A stretch of 64,000 bases of DNA, from positions 30,477 through 94,476 of the forward strand of contig NZ_LMEY01000007.1 in assembly GCF_001426665.1 (NCBI RefSeq), given 5' to 3'. The translations under genes were made by a program, and so were the position numbers. The notes below the pieces were generated by a model. It saw only the letters and a list, made by a program, of their open reading frames with translations, made no database searches and was not told the origin of the DNA. The stretch is from Rhizobium sp. Root1334 (GTDB taxonomy: Bacteria > Pseudomonadota > Alphaproteobacteria > Rhizobiales > Rhizobiaceae). Positions 62,679 through 64,000 of the stretch are shown piece by piece. Every line of letters begins with the position of its first letter. Position 1 is the first letter of the stretch.

Positions 62679-63827
62679 TCAGAGTTCGAGAGCGAGCTGC
62701 GGTGCCTGCTCACTCTCTTCGGTGTTGAGCGATGACAGGGTGATCCCGAGTAGCCGCACTGGACGTTTGAACGGGAACACCGAGGCAAGTAGGAACTCCG
62801 CAATTTCGAGCATCTGGTCGACGTCCGAGACGGCTCCCGACACTGTCTGGCTGCGTGTCGCCTGGCTGAAATCCGAATATTTGATTTTGACTGTTACGGT
62901 CTTTCCCGTGATGTCGTGCGCCTCGCAATACCGCCAGACTTTCGCGGACAATGGACGCAGCTCGGCTTTGGCCAGGTCGAAACTGTCGATGTCTTCAACG
63001 AAGGTGTCTTCCGCGCCGACGGACTTCCGGATGCGATCAAGCCGAACTTGGCGTTCGTCAATGCCGCGAGCGATGCCGTAGAAATATGGACCGGACTTCC
63101 CGAAATTCTGCTGAAGGAAGGCGAGGGACTTCGACCTGAGATCAAGCCCCGTCTCGATTCCATGCCGTTTCATCCGCTCGGCAGTGGCCGGCCCCACGCC
63201 ATGGAATTTCTTCACGGGGAGGGCCTCTACAAAACCCGGCCCGTTCTTTGGCGTAATGACCGCCTGGCCATTCGGCTTGTTCAGATCGCTCGCCATTTTG
63301 GCCAGAAACTTGTTGTAGGAGATGCCAGCCGACGCATTGAGGCCCGTGACCGCCTTGATTTTCGCACGGATCTCAAGCGCAATCTCGGTGGCGATCTCCA
63401 TACCTTTCAGGTTCTCGGTGACATCGAGATAGGCTTCGTCCAGCGACAGCGGCTCGATCAGCGGCGTGTACTCTGCAAAAATCTCCCGGATCTGCTGCGA
63501 GACCTGCCGATAGACCTCGAAGCGCGGTGGCACGAATATCAGATCCGGGCATTTCCGCTTGGCGGTGACCGACGGCATGGCCGAATGCACGCCGAAGACA
63601 CGGGCCTCGTAACTTGCAGCCGCTACGACACCGCGTGCCGCCGACCCGCCGACGGCCAGTGGCAGGCCACGCAGCTCCGGATTGTCACGCTGCTCGACCG
63701 ACGCATAAAATGCGTCCATGTCCACATGGATGATTTTGCGCACAGATTGCACGCCACCCATTCCGTCAGTTTCCAGACGGTAAGCCGGCATGTCGTGAAC
63801 AGGCATCTGACTGCTCTGGTCGTGCAT
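62679..63827 (-). CDS. dinB: DNA polymerase IV
   Basis: 382 aa from the ATG at 63827; the open frame reaches a TTG at 63842 whose TTGA overlaps the SRAP stop, so translational coupling from there is possible. Y-family motifs: VDMDAFYASVEQRDNPEL (first catalytic Asp), SLDEAYLDV (catalytic Asp-Glu), thumb HhH GVGPATAERMKRHGI, little finger, and a C-terminal clamp-binding QLALEL. It performs translesion synthesis. The partner SRAP gene is directly upstream. Confidence 0.95.
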   Translation of the reverse strand: MHDQSSQMPVHDMPAYRLETDGMGGVQSVRKIIHVDMDAFYASVEQRDNPELRGLPLAVGGSAARGVVAAASYEARVFGVHSAMPSVTAKRKCPDLIFVPPRFEVYRQVSQQIREIFAEYTPLIEPLSLDEAYLDVTENLKGMEIATEIALEIRAKIKAVTGLNASAGISYNKFLAKMASDLNKPNGQAVITPKNGPGFVEALPVKKFHGVGPATAERMKRHGIETGLDLRSKSLAFLQQNFGKSGPYFYGIARGIDERQVRLDRIRKSVGAEDTFVEDIDSFDLAKAELRPLSAKVWRYCEAHDITGKTVTVKIKYSDFSQATRSQTVSGAVSDVDQMLEIAEFLLASVFPFKRPVRLLGITLSSLNTEESEQAPQLALEL

Positions 63828-63838
63828 GGTGTTGGTGA

Positions 63839-64000
63839 TCAAAGCAACAGACCTTCCTCGTCCGGCTTTGGTTTGGCCTGCGGCGGCACGATCACCAGCA
63901 TGTTGCCCGGGAGCGGACGCTGGAGGTGGCGGGCTTCATCCCACGGTGCTGTCAGCCAGGTATCGACTTCTTCAGGCGTGGTCAGGATGGAGGGCATGGC
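63839..64000 (-). CDS. SRAP-domain (YedK/HMCES-like) protein, C-terminal part
   Basis: The last 53 residues run to the TGA at 63839-63841 and continue out of the window: AMPSILTTPEEVDTWLTAPW, DEARHLQRPLPGNMLVIVPP. The PSILTPExVDxWL and RPLP blocks are typical of the SRAP C-terminus. The SRAP family protects abasic sites by forming a DNA-protein crosslink through an N-terminal Cys (outside the window). It overlaps the upstream edge of dinB and is likely in one SOS-type operon. Confidence 0.85.
   Translation of the reverse strand, partial: AMPSILTTPEEVDTWLTAPWDEARHLQRPLPGNMLVIVPPQAKPKPDEEGLLL

Noticed and set aside
1..64000. CRISPR arrays, rRNA, tRNA, replication genes, complete insertion sequences
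   Set aside because: Looked for and not seen. The only direct repeat of note is the 63-bp tandem pair at 62513.

Overview
The window looks like an accessory replicon (plasmid, megaplasmid or chromid) of a Rhizobiales alphaproteobacterium of the Rhizobium/Agrobacterium type. Support comes from the many FixJ-type response regulators, PAS-domain histidine kinases, LysR regulators, a DUF1127 peptide, an NsrR regulon, a SRAP-dinB pair, and decayed conjugation (TrbI) and IS66 remnants. The replicon type is an inference: no rep genes, rRNA or tRNA are visible.

Layout. 1-5.8 kb: end of a GMC dehydrogenase with its tri-haem cytochrome c, an MBL-fold hydrolase, a Tat-exported epoxide-hydrolase-like enzyme and an EF-hand protein. 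6.4-27 kb: a signalling-rich block with two PAS histidine kinases, six response regulators (three FixJ-type, two receiver-only, one OmpR-type with a degenerate receiver), a class III cyclase and a MocR regulator. These are interleaved with small redox and hydrolytic enzymes (SDRs, NmrA-like proteins, alpha/beta hydrolases, cupin, azoreductase). A 16-bp element recurs upstream of several of these genes. 26.9-39.3 kb: a catabolic/redox region with divergent wrbA and a VOC dioxygenase, maleylacetate reductase, amidase, CBS protein, GST, MscS channel, nitroreductase, two LysR genes, an Rrf2 gene with an internal deletion, an AhpD-like protein and a divergent tryptophan-2,3-dioxygenase-superfamily protein. 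Three near-identical palindromes lie 105-107 bp from the wrbA, dioxygenase and TDO-like starts.

39.4-46.8 kb: a third PAS kinase (paralogue of the first), a SPW-repeat protein, and an emrA-emrB-like efflux operon whose third gene is a class III adenylate cyclase overlapping emrB by one base. 47-50.7 kb: a nitric oxide module in which nsrR is divergent from a truncated haemoglobin-DUF1971 fusion, flavohaemoglobin and a membrane protein, with two NsrR-type palindromes between them. 50.8-52.9 kb: a graveyard of an XRE regulator with a nonsense codon, an IS66 transposase tail and a frameshifted trbI tail, around an intact lipoprotein hydrolase.

53-57.7 kb: a glycosyltransferase / membrane protein / hydrolase operon, an acyl-CoA ligase and a broken AhpD-like gene. 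58.2-64 kb: an SDR-VOC unit divergent from a LysR gene, a DEDDh exonuclease, DUF1127, a 63-bp tandem duplication, and the SRAP-dinB DNA-damage pair. The common themes are oxidative/nitrosative and electrophile stress and aromatic/quinone chemistry under heavy two-component control.
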